A stretch of 64,000 nt of DNA, taken from NCBI GenBank assembly GCA_963930645.1, contig OZ005650.1, forward strand, positions 235,318,188-235,382,187, written 5' to 3'. Position numbers and translations under genes: made by a program. The notes beneath the pieces were generated by a model. It did not search any database. It was given only the letters and a program-made list of their open reading frames with translations, and was not told the origin of the DNA. Positions 23,228 to 35,239 of the stretch are shown in pieces. The stretch's first letter is position 1, and every line of letters starts with the position of its first letter. The stretch is from Salticus scenicus. Lineage: Eukaryota > Arthropoda > Arachnida > Araneae > Salticidae.

Positions 23228-24504
23228 ACTTTCCGAACACTATAGTGAGGAAAGTATTGTAATCATGTCAAAAATCCGAATTCGAGATTTTAATGTTTCT
23301 ATACGTTTCGAGGTCCCCCGAGTCCGTTTTCACTATTTTTACGATGATGTATATATGTATGTGTGTATGTATGTATGTATGTGTGTATGTATGTGTGTGT
23401 CTGTGAGTGAACACGCTAGCGTCTGAACGCTTTGTTCGAATAAACTGAAAGTTGGTGCGTATATTGTAAGTCACTATAGTACGAACCCTATAGATTTTGG
23501 TGAATCTAGCACCCATAGTTTTTTTACAAGGACACAAAGAAAAATTCTTTATCATTATGGTCTATGGGACCAAAATCTGAAAAGTGCGATAGCATCTAAA
23601 CGCCTTCTTCAATTGAGCAAAAAATTTATACACACATTATAGGTCACAGTTATTCAATCTGTATAGAGTTTGGAGAATCTGGCACTGACAGTTTTTTTAC
23701 AGGGGCACAAAGAAAAATTCTTTATCATTATGGTCTATGGGGCCAAATTTTTAAAAGTGCGATAGCGTCTAAATGCTTATTTAATCTGAACAAAAAATTT
23801 GTACACATGTTATAAGTCACAGTTGCACGAACTGTATAGATTTTGGTGAATTTAACACTTACAGTTTTTTTTACAGGGACACAAAGAAAAATTCTTTATC
23901 ATTATGGCCTGTAAGACCAAATTTTTACTTTCTTTTATATTCAATAGAAGATAGTATTGGATTCGTAAAAATTTTCGACCTCGGGTTTTTGATGGATTTA
24001 CACGTTTTGAGAGCTGTAGAACACGATTTGACCATTTTTAGAAAATGTCTGTCTGTTGTCTGTCAGTCTCTGCGTGGGTATGACAAACTTTTGTGGCAAC
24101 TGTATCTCAGGAACTACTCCACAGAATTTCATACAAATTGGTATGTAGTTGCACCTTGACATAAATTAGTGCCTATCAACTTTTGGTAAAAATTGTCTTA
24201 TAAGTTGCGTTGCCATCCCGCTTTTTCTAAATTTTTAACATGATGGTATAATACAAAATTTGTATAAGTGTGCATAAAGAAAATTATTTTTTAATAATCA
24301 TTATGAAATTTACCAGAATTACTTATAATAGAGATAGTCAACTGGGAAAAAATTTTTGTATGTGTAGGAGCCTCACCTTCCCCCCCCCCCCCGAGGGGAG
24401 TAAATTTTCATGATGGGCATCTTTCAAAAGAGCTGGCCAGTACCTTTAAAACGAATAGTTGAACCATAGATCTGCGATAATTTAAAATGAAGTTATAGAT
24501 TTTT

Positions 24505-24624
24505 ACTTTCTTCTATATGTAATATAGAGAAAGTATTGGATTCGCGAAAATTTTCGAAGTCCACTTTTTGATGGATTTACATGTTTTGGGATATGGAGAA
24601 CACGAATTAATAGTTTTTAAAAAA

Positions 24625-24691
<67 letters not shown>

Positions 24692-25755
24692 ATCATTTTT
24701 TTGTGGACGCTGTATCTCACGAACCAATGAATGAAACTTAACCAAACTTGGTATTTAGTTGCACCCTGACATAAACTGGTGCTGATTAGATTTTGGGATC
24801 ACTCGCTCAATAGGTGGCGTTGTAATCGCATTTTATGCAAATTTTTAACATGGCAGCATAGGACAAAATTCCGTATAAATGGGCATAAAGAGAGTTATTT
24901 TACACTTGTGATTGTAAAATTAATAGGAATTATTGATAATAGTAGTAGTTAGCTAGGAAAAAAATTTTGTGCATGGGGGGGCATCGGTTCCCCCCCTGGG
25001 GGGGAAAATCCCCCCCCGGGGAAGTAAATTTTCAAGATGGGTATCTTTCGAAAGGTCTCGTTGATAATAGTAATAGTTAACTTGGAAAAAATTTTTGTGC
25101 ATGTGGGGGCATCGGTTGCCCCCCCACCGGGGGGGGAAGTTCCCACCCGGGGGGGCAAAATTTCAAGATGGGTATCTTTCGAAAGATCTCGTCAATACCT
25201 TTAAAACGAATGGTTGAACGATAAATCTGTGATAATTTAAACCAAAGTTATCGATTTTTTTTACTTTTAACAAAAAAAAACTTAGAAAAATATCGCAATT
25301 TTTTTTTTTTTTTTTTTTAACGAAATTTAACCAAACTTGGTATTTAGTTGGTCCCCGACATAAACTGGTGCTGATTATGTTTGGGGATCAATAGCTCAAC
25401 AGGTGGCGCTGTGATAGCATTTTATCTAAATTTTTAACATGGCAGCATAGGACAAAAATTCGTATAAATGTGCATAATTAGAGTTGTTTTAAACTTGTGA
25501 TTGTAAAATTAATATGAATTATTGATAATAGTAGTATGTAACTAGGAAAAAAAATTTCTGCATGGGGGGGCATCGCTTCCCCCCCCCTGGGGGGGAAGTA
25601 CCCCCCCGGGGGGGATAAATTTTCAAGATGGGTATCTTTCGAAAGGTCTCGTCAATACCTTTAAAACGAATGGTTGAACTATAAATCTGTGATAATTTAA
25701 AACAAAGTTATCGATTTTTTTCACTTTTAACAAAAAAAAAAAAAAAAAAAAATCG

Positions 25756-25796
<41 letters not shown>

Positions 25797-25862
25797 TGTT
25801 ACTGATTGAATATGTATAGGTAAATATAGAAGAAAGTCTTGTGGTGGCCACAACATACTAGT
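24505..25862 (+). mobile_element. Family 2 element B
   Basis: Complete copy: left palindrome ACTTTCTTCTATATGTAATATAGAGAAAGTA, the TTTACATGTTTTGGGA block, a (TCTG)n tract of about 16 units (24624-24690), internal units with CCAAACTTGGTATTTAGTTG, and right end TATAGAAGAAAGTCTTG, hairpin TTGTGGtggCCACAA, CATACTAGT. It contains G/C-run hairpins such as GGGGGGGCATCGGTTCCCCCCC. No ORF of substance; the Lys- and Phe-rich ORFs come from A/T runs. Confidence 0.75.
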
Positions 25863-25870
25863 TTTTTTTT

Positions 25871-25990
25871 ACTTTCTTCTATATGTAATATAGAGAAAGT
25901 ATTGGATTCGCGAAAATTTTCGAAGTCCACTTTTTGATGGATTTACATGTTTTGGGATATGGAGAACACGAATTAATAGTTTTTAGAAAA

Positions 25991-26029
<39 letters not shown>

Positions 26030-27205
26030 ATCATTTTTTTGTGGACGCTGTATCTCACGAACCAATGAATGAAATTTAACCAAACTTGGTATTTAGTTGC
26101 ACCCTGACATAAACTGGTGCTGATTAGATTTTGGGATCACTCGCTCAATAGGTGGCGTTGTGATCGCATTTTATGCAAATTTTTAACATGGCAGCATAGG
26201 ACAAAATTCCGTATAAATGGGCATAAAGAGAGTTATTTTACACTTGTGATTGTAAAATTAATAGGAATTATTGATAATAGTAGTAGTTAGCTAGGAAAAA
26301 AATTTTGTGCATGGGGGGGCATCGGTTCCCCCCCTGGGGGGGAAAATCCCCCCCCGGGGAAGTAAATTTTCAAGATGGGTATCTTTCGAAAGGTCTCGTT
26401 GATAATAGTAATAGTTAACTTGGAAAAAATTTTTGCGCATGTGGGGGCATCGGTTGCCCCCCCACCGGGGGGGGAAGGTCCCACCCGGGGGGGCAAAATT
26501 TCAAGATGGGTATCTTTCGAAAGATCTCGTCAATACCTTTAAAACGAATGGTTGAACGATAAATCTGTGATAATTTAAACCAAAGTTATCGATTTTTTTT
26601 ACTTTTAACAAAAAAAAACTTAGAAAAATATCGCAATATTTTTTTTTTTTTTTTTTTTAACGAAATTTAACCAAACTTGGTATTTAGTTGGTCCCCGACA
26701 TAAACTGGTGCTGATTATGTTTGGGGATCAATAGCTCAACAGGTGGCGCTGTGATAGCATTTTATCTAAATTTTTAACATGGCAGCATAGGACAAAAATT
26801 CGTATAAATGTGCATAATTAGAGTTGTTTTCAACTTGTGATTGTAAAATTAATATGAATTATTGATAATAGTAGTATGTAACTAGGAAAAAAAATTTCTG
26901 CATGGGGGGGCATCGCTTCCCCCCCTGGGGGGAAGTACCCCCCCGGGGGGGATAAATTTTCAAGATGGGTATCTTTCGAAAGGTCTCGTCAATACCTTTA
27001 AAACGAATGGTTGAACTATAAATCTGTGATAATTTAAAACAAAGTTATCGATTTTTTTCACTTTTAACAAAAAAAAAAAAAAAAAACTTAGAAAAAAAAA
27101 AAATCGTACTTTTTTTTTTTTTTTTTTTTTTTTAAATGTTGTTACTGATTGAATATGTATAGGTAAATATAGAAGAAAGTCTTGTGGTGGCCACAACATA
27201 CTAGT
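25871..27205 (+). mobile_element. Family 2 element C, near-identical tandem copy of B
   Basis: Same parts and order as B with only a few base changes. The (TCTG)n tract is shorter (about 10 units) and some homopolymer runs differ. The start-to-start distance to B is 1,366 bp. Confidence 0.75.
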
Positions 27206-27967
27206 TTTTTATGTAATGTTGACAGTAAAATTGACTTTTTTTGGATATTTAGTGTTATATTACTTCTCTAATATGGAAATCATCTGCATTATCAAGGAAG
27301 ATAATTTTTTAAAATATTATTTTAATGAATCATTTTTACCGAGTGAATTTGTATAGGAAAATATAGAAGAAAGTCATGTGGTGGCCACAACATACTAGTT
27401 AAAAGTGCGATAGCATCTAAACGCCTTATTCAATTGAGCTGAAAATTTATATGAATATTATAAATCACTGTTGCACTAACGATAAGCATTTTGTTGAATC
27501 TAGCATTTATAGGTTTTTTACAGGGATACAACGAAAATTCTTTATCATTATGATGCATGGGCTCAAAATTCAGTAGCGTTAAATAAAACATCGTGTAATA
27601 CATGTAGAAAAATACTCAAACACTTTATTATGGTTTTATCTCTTTTGTTTTTTAACCTGTCAGTAGTCGCTATAGACAGCGCCACCTATTACAGATTGCG
27701 CACTTTTTATTTAACTCGCACCAATAATTTTAAAAAGTGATGTGATCAACGTTTCTTCGATTTTATTCGCGTTTTATGTGTATAAAATGCCACTTCTAAA
27801 AATTTTTGGTGGCTATTGAATAAAAAAATCAGAGCAAAACTGAAGGATGGACGGCAAATCGACCAACTAGCGACTACTAACGGGATAATACCCCCTCTTT
27901 CTTTACTTTATCTACAAAACTGTTAATTACTCAATGTTCGGAAAGTTGAGTGGAGTCACTCCAGATT

Positions 27968-29492
27968 TTTTTTCTTAAATAAGTGTGCAAAGAGTTACTG
28001 ATATATATAAATTAAAAAAATCATTTAAAAAGTATTTAACTCGGATATTATTATTTTGTTCCACAAATTTTATACGAAATATAGAAAATGCAAATTTTTT
28101 TCCCATTTAGTACACTGAGGAAACATTTAATTAATTATACATTTAAATCTACATTTACATTTTCAGAGTATAGATATGCTAATTTTCTCTTAAGTATCCT
28201 ATCGTTTATTGAAAATTTATGCTGGCAAATGCATTCGACGGTTGTTTCCGAAATTATATAATTACGTCATTGAAAGAACAAAAGAGGTTCGATAAAAAAT
28301 AAAACAGCTTAAAAATGCCTCTTGTAATCATGTTCTACTCATGAAATATAATCATTGGTCATGATTCATAAATTATTAAAATTAAATCCTGTAGTATTTA
28401 CATTAAAAAAAAATACGGTAGCATTTCTAAAAACACAAAAACAGAATTTGCGTGTCGCATGTTTGCATGATTATTACTATTACGATAATTATCTTTATTA
28501 GTGTAAGAGAGATATATCGATTCTTTCAAAGAACAAAAACATTTTTTTAAGAGATAAATAAACAGTAACATCCTATAAAATATTTTTAGAAGCAATTTAT
28601 TTATAAATATCACGTTAAAGTGCATAAAAGATATTCTTTAGTAAATTCTAAACAATTTACAATAAAATAAATTAATGGGAATTAATGTATTACTAGTTAA
28701 TACACATCAAAATTTGACGGAACATGTGCATCTTAAATCTTTTCACGGCATAAGTTTTAAACATCCCTGTTTTAATAATCCGCATTGCTCTTAACTAGTT
28801 TAAAATCCACTGCTGTAATCAATTATTTTTTGGTTGGAGGGGAAGGGGGAATAAATTTCATGAAATTTCAATATGCAAAATTTAAGCGTAATCCATATAA
28901 TAAAATTAAAATCCGAAGATTTTTTCTAATTTTACTCTAAATATGACCAAAAGAATGTTTGGAGTAATTAAAGGAGACAGAATTTATAAATTATGGTAAG
29001 AATGGAGAAAGTAAGCACACATCAATATTTAATGCTTTTCATACATATTATTTTAATTTGCTCGCATCTATAATATTCCATTTCAGTTACAATATGACAG
29101 TGGCGCCATCTATAATCTGACAATAATAATTTTAAAAAATCTCAGTTTTTTTTTTTTTTTTTTTTTTTTCAATACTTTTAAAATCACATGAATTTATAAG
29201 GCAAAATAATTAAATTTAAAATAAATTTTAAAAGTGTTTTGTGTTTTCTTTACATTCTATAATTACAATTTATTTTCCTTTAGATATAGAATATACTACT
29301 CAGGGCCCGAATAAGTAAGAATGCATTTAATACTTTAGCAAGTTAATTTGCTCATTAAATTTTTAATAATAAATTATTCTATGCATATTTTTACTCGTAT
29401 AAAATATGAATATTTTTAAGGTTGTTCTTTTTAAATTATTTTTTTCTGTAATATAGTACAGAAATGAAATATAAGTGATCAATTTAAAATTA

Positions 29493-29533
<41 letters not shown>

Positions 29534-30571
29534 TCGTTTGATTTTAAACATCTACCTTCATTTTTTCTGAACAAAGTTTTCAATTGATAAAAGTTAACTT
29601 TGAAAGAACAATAAACACCGACAATTTAATAATTTTAAAAGATTTTTTTATCTTTTAAGAAACTGAAAAAAAATAATATTAGGAATATGGTATGGTATGT
29701 TTATATGATAAAAGATGGCGCCACAAAAACTCTTAAAATATTATCCAGTGTAGAAAAATTTTCGGTGAAATGAAAATGCATACGGCGATAGCCGATAAGT
29801 ATTCGCTAATTGCTTTATTTTTAATATACTTCCTTAGAAAATATAAATCAATGAATTAATCGTGTGAATTGTTTTTATTATTGAGCTTTAATCAGGCGTC
29901 TACCATAGACATGCGGAATATCATTGTCTTCTACTCGAGTTCTATCATCGACGTTCATATTGCACTGCATCAAGGGGAAGGTATATTCTCGTTCCGAATT
30001 GGTTCATAATTTTCTCGCGCATGCCCAAATCGGGCGATTTTGGTCTTAAAGAAATACCCTTGTGTTTTAATATTATAGATTATGAACTAATATTAATTAT
30101 ATTTCAATCTTTTTGTTGGATTATGTAATAGTTGGTATACAAATTTTTTACTTCAAATACATTCTAATACAAATGATATTTCCACTGCATTTTACTGTAT
30201 TTTTTAAATGGTCCTTCATTAGAGAAACCGCCTTCCAGATGGAAACACATGCAAAACAGTAATTTTAAATCACATTTTGCTAACTGTTGAAAGATTTCAA
30301 AAGTTTATCTGAAAAATAAATAAAAATTATGAAAGATGAAAAATCTTAAGTTTTTAATTAAAGAAAATAAAAAAACAATTTTAAGCATTATTTCTTACTT
30401 TTCAGGTAAGATGACGCATTGTACGAAAGGGTGTGTCCCGTGGTTGTCTTACATGCAAGTGCCGTAGAAAGTCCTCAGGGGTTCATAGGAAAATTTTAAG
30501 CATTGTTGATTTTCAGTAACGAGATGTATGTTACTTCTGTACGAATTTTCAGAAATTTCTTAGATTAGTTA
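27968..30571. other. AT-rich spacer, no gene recognised
   Basis: Poly-T at 29147-29170, poly-A at 29497-29530. A weak Cys-rich translation at 30430-30500 is described under findings. No terminal repeats or supported ORFs. Confidence 0.45.
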
Positions 30572-30735
30572 GGATTAGAGTCCTGCATCGGGTCGGGTTG
30601 ACAGAATATTTTCTCTCGCGGGTCGGGTTCGGGTCGGGTTGACTGATCTTTTTTTCGTGCGTATCGGGTTCGAGTCGGGTTAACTGATTTTTTTTTCTTG
30701 CGGGTCGGGTTTGGTTTTCAACAAGTCGGTTCGAC
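30572..30735. repeat. GGGTCGGGTT-type minisatellite, locus 1
   Basis: Starts with TAGAGTCCTGCATCGGGTCG and has repeated CGGGTCGGGTTCGGGTCGGG words alternating with GACTGATTTTTTTTC spacers of about 45 bp. The same type occurs in reverse at 41405-41656. Confidence 0.75.
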
Positions 30736-30837
30736 TTGAGAACACCTTTCAAAATATTTTTTACAATTATAAACATAAATTTATAGGCATGCTTACAACT
30801 ATGTATCTAATTTAAACACTCTGCACAAACTAGACAT

Positions 30838-31100
30838 TTGTCGACTGGTTGTTTGGTTGGAGGATTTAAGGCCGATTGACTCCAGATGGGTCCTAGGCCT
30901 ATAGGGGGAATGCCCTCCGTTTGAGTCTTTCTAAGGGGTCCTATCCCGTATTTAAGCGTGTTTCGGAGGAAACCACTGAAAACTCCGAACGGTTAGGTCG
31001 ATGAGCGTGATCTGGGGTTGAACCCGACACCTCCCATCTACCAGCTTCGAGCGCAGAACCGCTCGGCCGCTGGTGGGCAGCCATGTACCGGGGCTCACTA
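30838..31100 (-). repeat. tRNA-derived SINE 2
   Basis: Minus strand: head GCGGCCGAGCGGTTCTGCGC (box A-like, Ser/Leu tRNA style) and box B GGGTTCAACCCC about 45 bp later, then a body of ~150 bp, and a tail CCTCCAACCAAACAACCAGTC. The CCAA-rich tail is like that of SINE 1, but the heads derive from different tRNAs. GC content is well above the flanks. Confidence 0.75.
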
Positions 31101-31347
31101 TTCGTATCCGCGTATATCCGCCAGAAAAATAGATCCGTATTTGTATTTGTATCTGATTCTGTTTTTTTTTCTTCAACGGAACTAATATGTATCTTTTGTA
31201 GAAATGGTATGAAAATTAGAAAAATATTATAAATCTTTCACGACTGTTGTTAATATATAAATGAAAGAAATACAAATACAGTATAACCACGCATTTACAT
31301 TCTAAAAATTGAAAAGGTTTCGCAGTTTGCAATTTTTTTTTCTTTTT

Positions 31348-32370
31348 ACTTTCTTCTATATTCAGTAGAAGAAAGTATTAGATTCGTAAAAATTTTGAAC
31401 TTCCGATTTTTGATGAATTTGCACGTTTTGAGAGTCCCAAACACGATTTGACTATTTCTAGAAAATATCAGTCTGTGTTTCTGTATGTGTGTGACAAACA
31501 TTTTGTGTGACAAAAATTTTGTATCTCTGGAACTACTGCACATAATTGCATAAAAATGTATAAATAAATGCACTTTGACATAAATTAGTGTCAACTTTTT
31601 TATTATCAACTTTTCGTGCCCATCGCTCAACAGACAGCGCTGCTATACAGTGATTTCCACAATTTAAGGGAATGCTATATCTCAGGAACTACTGCGAGAA
31701 TTGCATATAAATTTATATGTAGATGCACCTTGACATAACCTAGTCCCTATACACTTTTTATGTCAATTTCTCAAAAAGTGGCGCTGCTATACAGTGATTT
31801 CCACAGTTCAAGGAAAGGCTATATTTCAGGAACTACTACATAAAATTGCACATAAATTTATATGTGGATGTACTATGATATAAATTGTTGTCTTTCCACT
31901 TTTGGTACCAATAATTTAATAGATGGTGTTATACAACAATTTCCATAATTTAAGGGAAAGAGATATCTCAAGTTCTATTGCGTATAATTGAAAAAAAAAA
32001 AATGATATCTAAAAAGACCATTATCAGACATTATGCTGATTCAATTTGGATGCATATCAGCTTATAGTTGGTACTGCTGTCCTGCAACTTTCCATGAGAA
32101 TGGAAAAGCTATATCTCAACTTCTATGGTGTATAACTGTACAAAATTTGATAAGTGAAATAACCATTATGAAAACGCATTTTTTAATATACTATTTATGG
32201 TGAATAAAACTGTCTTTCTTTGTACAATGTAATTTTTCTCTAAGATGAAAATCGTCTGCATTCATTATGGTAGGTAATTTTAATAAACAATAGCTTTAGT
32301 AAATTATCTGTAATGAGCGAATTTTATTAAAAAATGTAGAAGAGTCTTGTGGTGGGCACAACATACTAGT
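31348..32370 (+). mobile_element. Family 2 element D
   Basis: Left palindrome ACTTTCTTCTATATTCAGTAGAAGAAAGTA, the TTTGCACGTTTTGAGAG block and a right end with TAGAAGAGTCTTGTGGTGGGCACAACATACTAGT. The body has five units of about 140-165 bp marked by CTATATCTCAGGAACTACTGC (near 31510, 31674, 31811, 31961 and 32110). No ORF. Confidence 0.75.
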
Positions 32371-32515
32371 TTTTATTTATTTATTTATTTAATACCTTTA
32401 CTTTTAATGAAATTCAATCCTTGCTTTTATGAAAACAGAATTTTGAATTTTCCTCCATTTATACTTGTTTATACAGCAAATATAGAAGAAATACTTGTTG
32501 TGATTTCATTTAAAA

Positions 32516-33398
32516 ATAGTATGCTGTGACCACCTCAAACTTTCTTCTATATTTTCCTATAGGAATTCGCTCAGTAAAAATATTTTCTTAAAACTATTAT
32601 TTATTAAAATTATCTACCATAATGAATGATTTTTATTTAGTAAAAACTAACACTAAATATAAGAAAAGAAAGACAGTTTAATTCTCTATAAATAAAGTCT
32701 TAAAAAAAGCGTCTTCATAATGGTTACCTCATACATCGGGTTTCGTACTGTTATATGCCATAGAAGTTGAGATGTAGCCACATCCCGTTCTCAAGGAAAA
32801 TTGCACTATAGCAGCGCCACTTATTGGCTGACATGCATCCAAATTGAATCAGCGTAATGTCATATAAAGGCTACATTGATGCATGTCAAGTTTTGTTTGA
32901 TTATACACAACAGAACCTGTTATATAGCCTTCCCTGAAAATGCGAAAGTCGACGTATAACAGCACCACCTGTTGAGCAATTGAGATTGACACAAATATCG
33001 GTAAACACTAACATATGTCAAAGTGTATCTGCATATAAATTTATATACAAAATCGTGTAGTCGTTCCTGAGATATAGCCTTTCCTGAAATTGTGAAAATC
33101 GCAGTCCAGCAACGCCACTTGTTAAGAAATTGACACCAAAAGTAGATAGGTACTAATTTAGGTCAAGGTACATCTGCATATAAATTTATATCTAGTTAAC
33201 TGCAGTAGTTCCCGAGATACAGTCGCACATTTTTTTTTTTTTTTTCACGCAGACACACAAACAGACAGATACATATTTTCTAAGAATACCTAGTCAAATT
33301 GTGTTCTGGAACCCTCAAAACGTGAAAATCCATCAAAAAACGGAAGCTGAAAATTTTTACGATTACAATACTTTCTTCAATTGAATACAGAAGAAAGT
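32516..33398 (-). mobile_element. Family 2 element E
   Basis: Reverse copy: 3' end AATAGTATGCTGTGACCACCTCAAACTTTCTTCTATA at the left, 5' palindrome ACTTTCTTCAATTGAATACAGAAGAAAGT at the right. The terminal CTAGT has decayed to CTATT. Its 3' end faces that of element D across about 145 bp. Confidence 0.7.
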
Positions 33399-33848
33399 AA
33401 AAAGTAATGTAAAATAAACACATTTAGGAAACTGATTCCATCAAGGTATAATAATAACATTCTTTAACGTCTTCTCTAGAACAAATAAACAACGCACGAA
33501 AATTGCAACTGGAAGAAGATAATTTGCTGATAGTGTGAATTGAAAGTATTGTGGGAAAGCAGATGTTCAATTGCGAATCATATATCCTGCTACCCAAATT
33601 ATTATAAACATTCATGTCGCACAAAAGCAATAAATAAAGATTATATATATATATATATATTCAGAATATAAGCATTAAACAACGAACTACTAACATTGAA
33701 AATCAAGCACATTTTCGCAATCTTGAAATTCACAACTCCCATAAATGTTCAAACGTTATTATTAAACATTTTTTTTTTTTTTTTAACTCAATACAATCAG
33801 TAATTACATTTTATTTTATTTATTTTATTTATTTATTTATTTATTTTT
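33399..33848. other. Spacer, no gene recognised
   Basis: AT-rich; (AT)n at 33643-33661, poly-T at 33771-33785 and (TTTA)n at 33815-33847. Confidence 0.5.
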
Positions 33849-34503
33849 ACTTTCTTCTATATTCAATCGAAGAATGTATTGGATTCGTAAAAATTTTCGA
33901 CTTCCGGTTTTCGACGGATTTAAAAGTTTTGAGAGGTCTAGACTATATGTCAGGTTTCATTGCGTATAATCCAACAAAACCTGATATGTGAGAAGACCAA
34001 TATGAGATATTACGCTGACTCAAATTGAATGCCTATTAGCCATCATGTGGCGCTGCTACACAGTTTAAGGAAACAGTTCCACAATTTAAGGAAAGGCTAT
34101 ATCTCAAGAACTACTGCACAGAATTTCATATAAATTTGTATGTAGGTGCCCTTTAATATATATTAGCGCCTTCAACTTTTGGTGTAAACCGTTCAACAGG
34201 TAGCGCTGCTACACAGCGATTTCCACAATTACAAAGAAAGCTATATCTCAGGTTCTATTGTGTAGCATCAAACAAAACTTAATATGTGAGAAGGCGATTA
34301 TGAGACATTATGCTGACTCAATTTGAATGCTTGCCGGCCAATAGGTGGCGCTGTTATACTGCAAATTTCATCGATAACAGGATAGCTATATCTCAACTTC
34401 TATGCCATATAACTGTAAGAACCATGATATGTGAGATAACCATTATAAAAACGCATTGTTTAAGAAGTTATTTATAGACGATAAAACTGTCTCTCTTTGG
34501 ATA

Positions 34504-34970
34504 TGTTTGAACGTAGCTTTTGGTTTCATTTCGCCAGCCCCCCCGACTAGTAGTTGGCTCTTTGCCAAATGAGAGGTGCTTTTTTCTCTTTTTGAGAATG
34601 TTACTTTTTTTATGTTTAGTTTCTCGGCCTGTCTTAAACAGGAAGTATAATTTTTTCTCTTGAACATGAAAGTTATGATTTAAATATTATGATCTTGGCT
34701 CCTTTATGGAGAAACAATGTTATCCTGAAATATACTGAATTAAGTTATAATTGTGAATTCTTCAAAGTATACTGCAAATAGTTTTTTATTGTGTGTTTAA
34801 TCGCTAAATAAAGTTAATAAGCTCTCCCAACTGGTGCAAATTTTATGACTGAAATTGAACACGTGAATTACAGAACTATAGATTAAGAAGTTGTTATGAT
34901 TATATATTTCTGCATATTTTCATGGTACGAAGTTTTTCATGGCGCAGTATATAATAATAATATTTTCTCA
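34504..34970 (+). repeat. 5' LTR of the BEL/Pao element
   Basis: Begins TGTTTGAACGTAGC and ends TATTTTCTCA. It has a polyadenylation-type CTAAATAAAG at about 34804-34813. It should hold promoter and RNA start and end sites, but I cannot place a TATA box with confidence. Confidence 0.92.
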
Positions 34971-34989
34971 TGGTGAACGAAACTCGGGA
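34971..34989 (+). other. Primer-binding site of the BEL/Pao element
   Basis: TGGTGAACGAAACTCGGG directly follows the 5' LTR. TGG matches the CCA end of a tRNA; I have not assigned which tRNA. Confidence 0.75.
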
Positions 34990-35095
34990 TATGTGAAATC
35001 CCTTAAAAGTGAAATTACCCTTAGATATTAATTTATCTGGATTTGGATTTGAAAGCTTGGATAATTTATTGTGAAAACGAAACTGAAAAATAATA

Positions 35096-35185
35096 ATGAC
35101 TGGAATTCCGGATTCGTTATTGGATAGCTGCCTGGATATGGAACCAGGTAAGCAAAATTTAACTACTATTTATAACATTGATTAA
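35096..35185 (+). CDS. Small upstream ORF with a consensus splice donor
   Basis: ATG at 35096 opens a 29-codon ORF (MTGIPDSLLDSCLDMEPG ...) in the leader, ahead of the Gag-Pol ATG. CAG|GTAAGC inside it (break after 35147) is a perfect splice donor. It may be an upstream ORF, or a first coding exon joined to the main frame. Neither use is shown by the DNA alone. Confidence 0.3.
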   Translation: MTGIPDSLLDSCLDMEPGKQNLTTIYNID

Positions 35186-35239
35186 ATGAAATTAGAAATT
35201 TTAATTATTTGAATTATTTTGTTTGATTATTTGCTCGCT

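Larger units (their letters stand above)
23927..27399 (+). mobile_element. Family 2 element A, interrupted by copies B and C
   Basis: Left end ACTTTCTTTTATATTCAATAGAAGATAGTA; block TTCGACCTCGG, TTTACACGTTTTGAGAG; TGTCTG tract; internal units with ATCTCAGGAACTACT. The body is broken at about 24503 and resumes at 27206 with ATGTAATGTTGACAG. The right end is AATATAGAAGAAAGTCATG, the hairpin GTGGTGGCCAC, then ACATACTAGT ending at 27399. It sits in a T-run of family 3 copy c. Confidence 0.7.
23228..27967 (+). mobile_element. Family 3 element, copy c, interrupted by family 2
   Basis: The 5' palindrome ACTTTCCGAACACTATAGTGAGGAAAGT at 23228 is followed by the GTTTCGAGGTC block, a TATG microsatellite and ~175 bp repeats up to about 23926. 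The next internal unit resumes at 27400 (AAAAGTGCGATAGCATCTAAACG) and the 3' end is at 27935-27967: GTTCGGAAAGT (copy of the 5' arm), then the hairpin TGGAGTCACTCCA and a T-run. The word CCAAATTTTTAAAAGTGCG, intact at 23745, shows the exact empty site in the T-run. Confidence 0.75.

Noticed and set aside
25623..27199. Lys- and Phe-rich ORFs
   Set aside because: They are translations of poly-A and poly-T runs in family 2 copies B and C.
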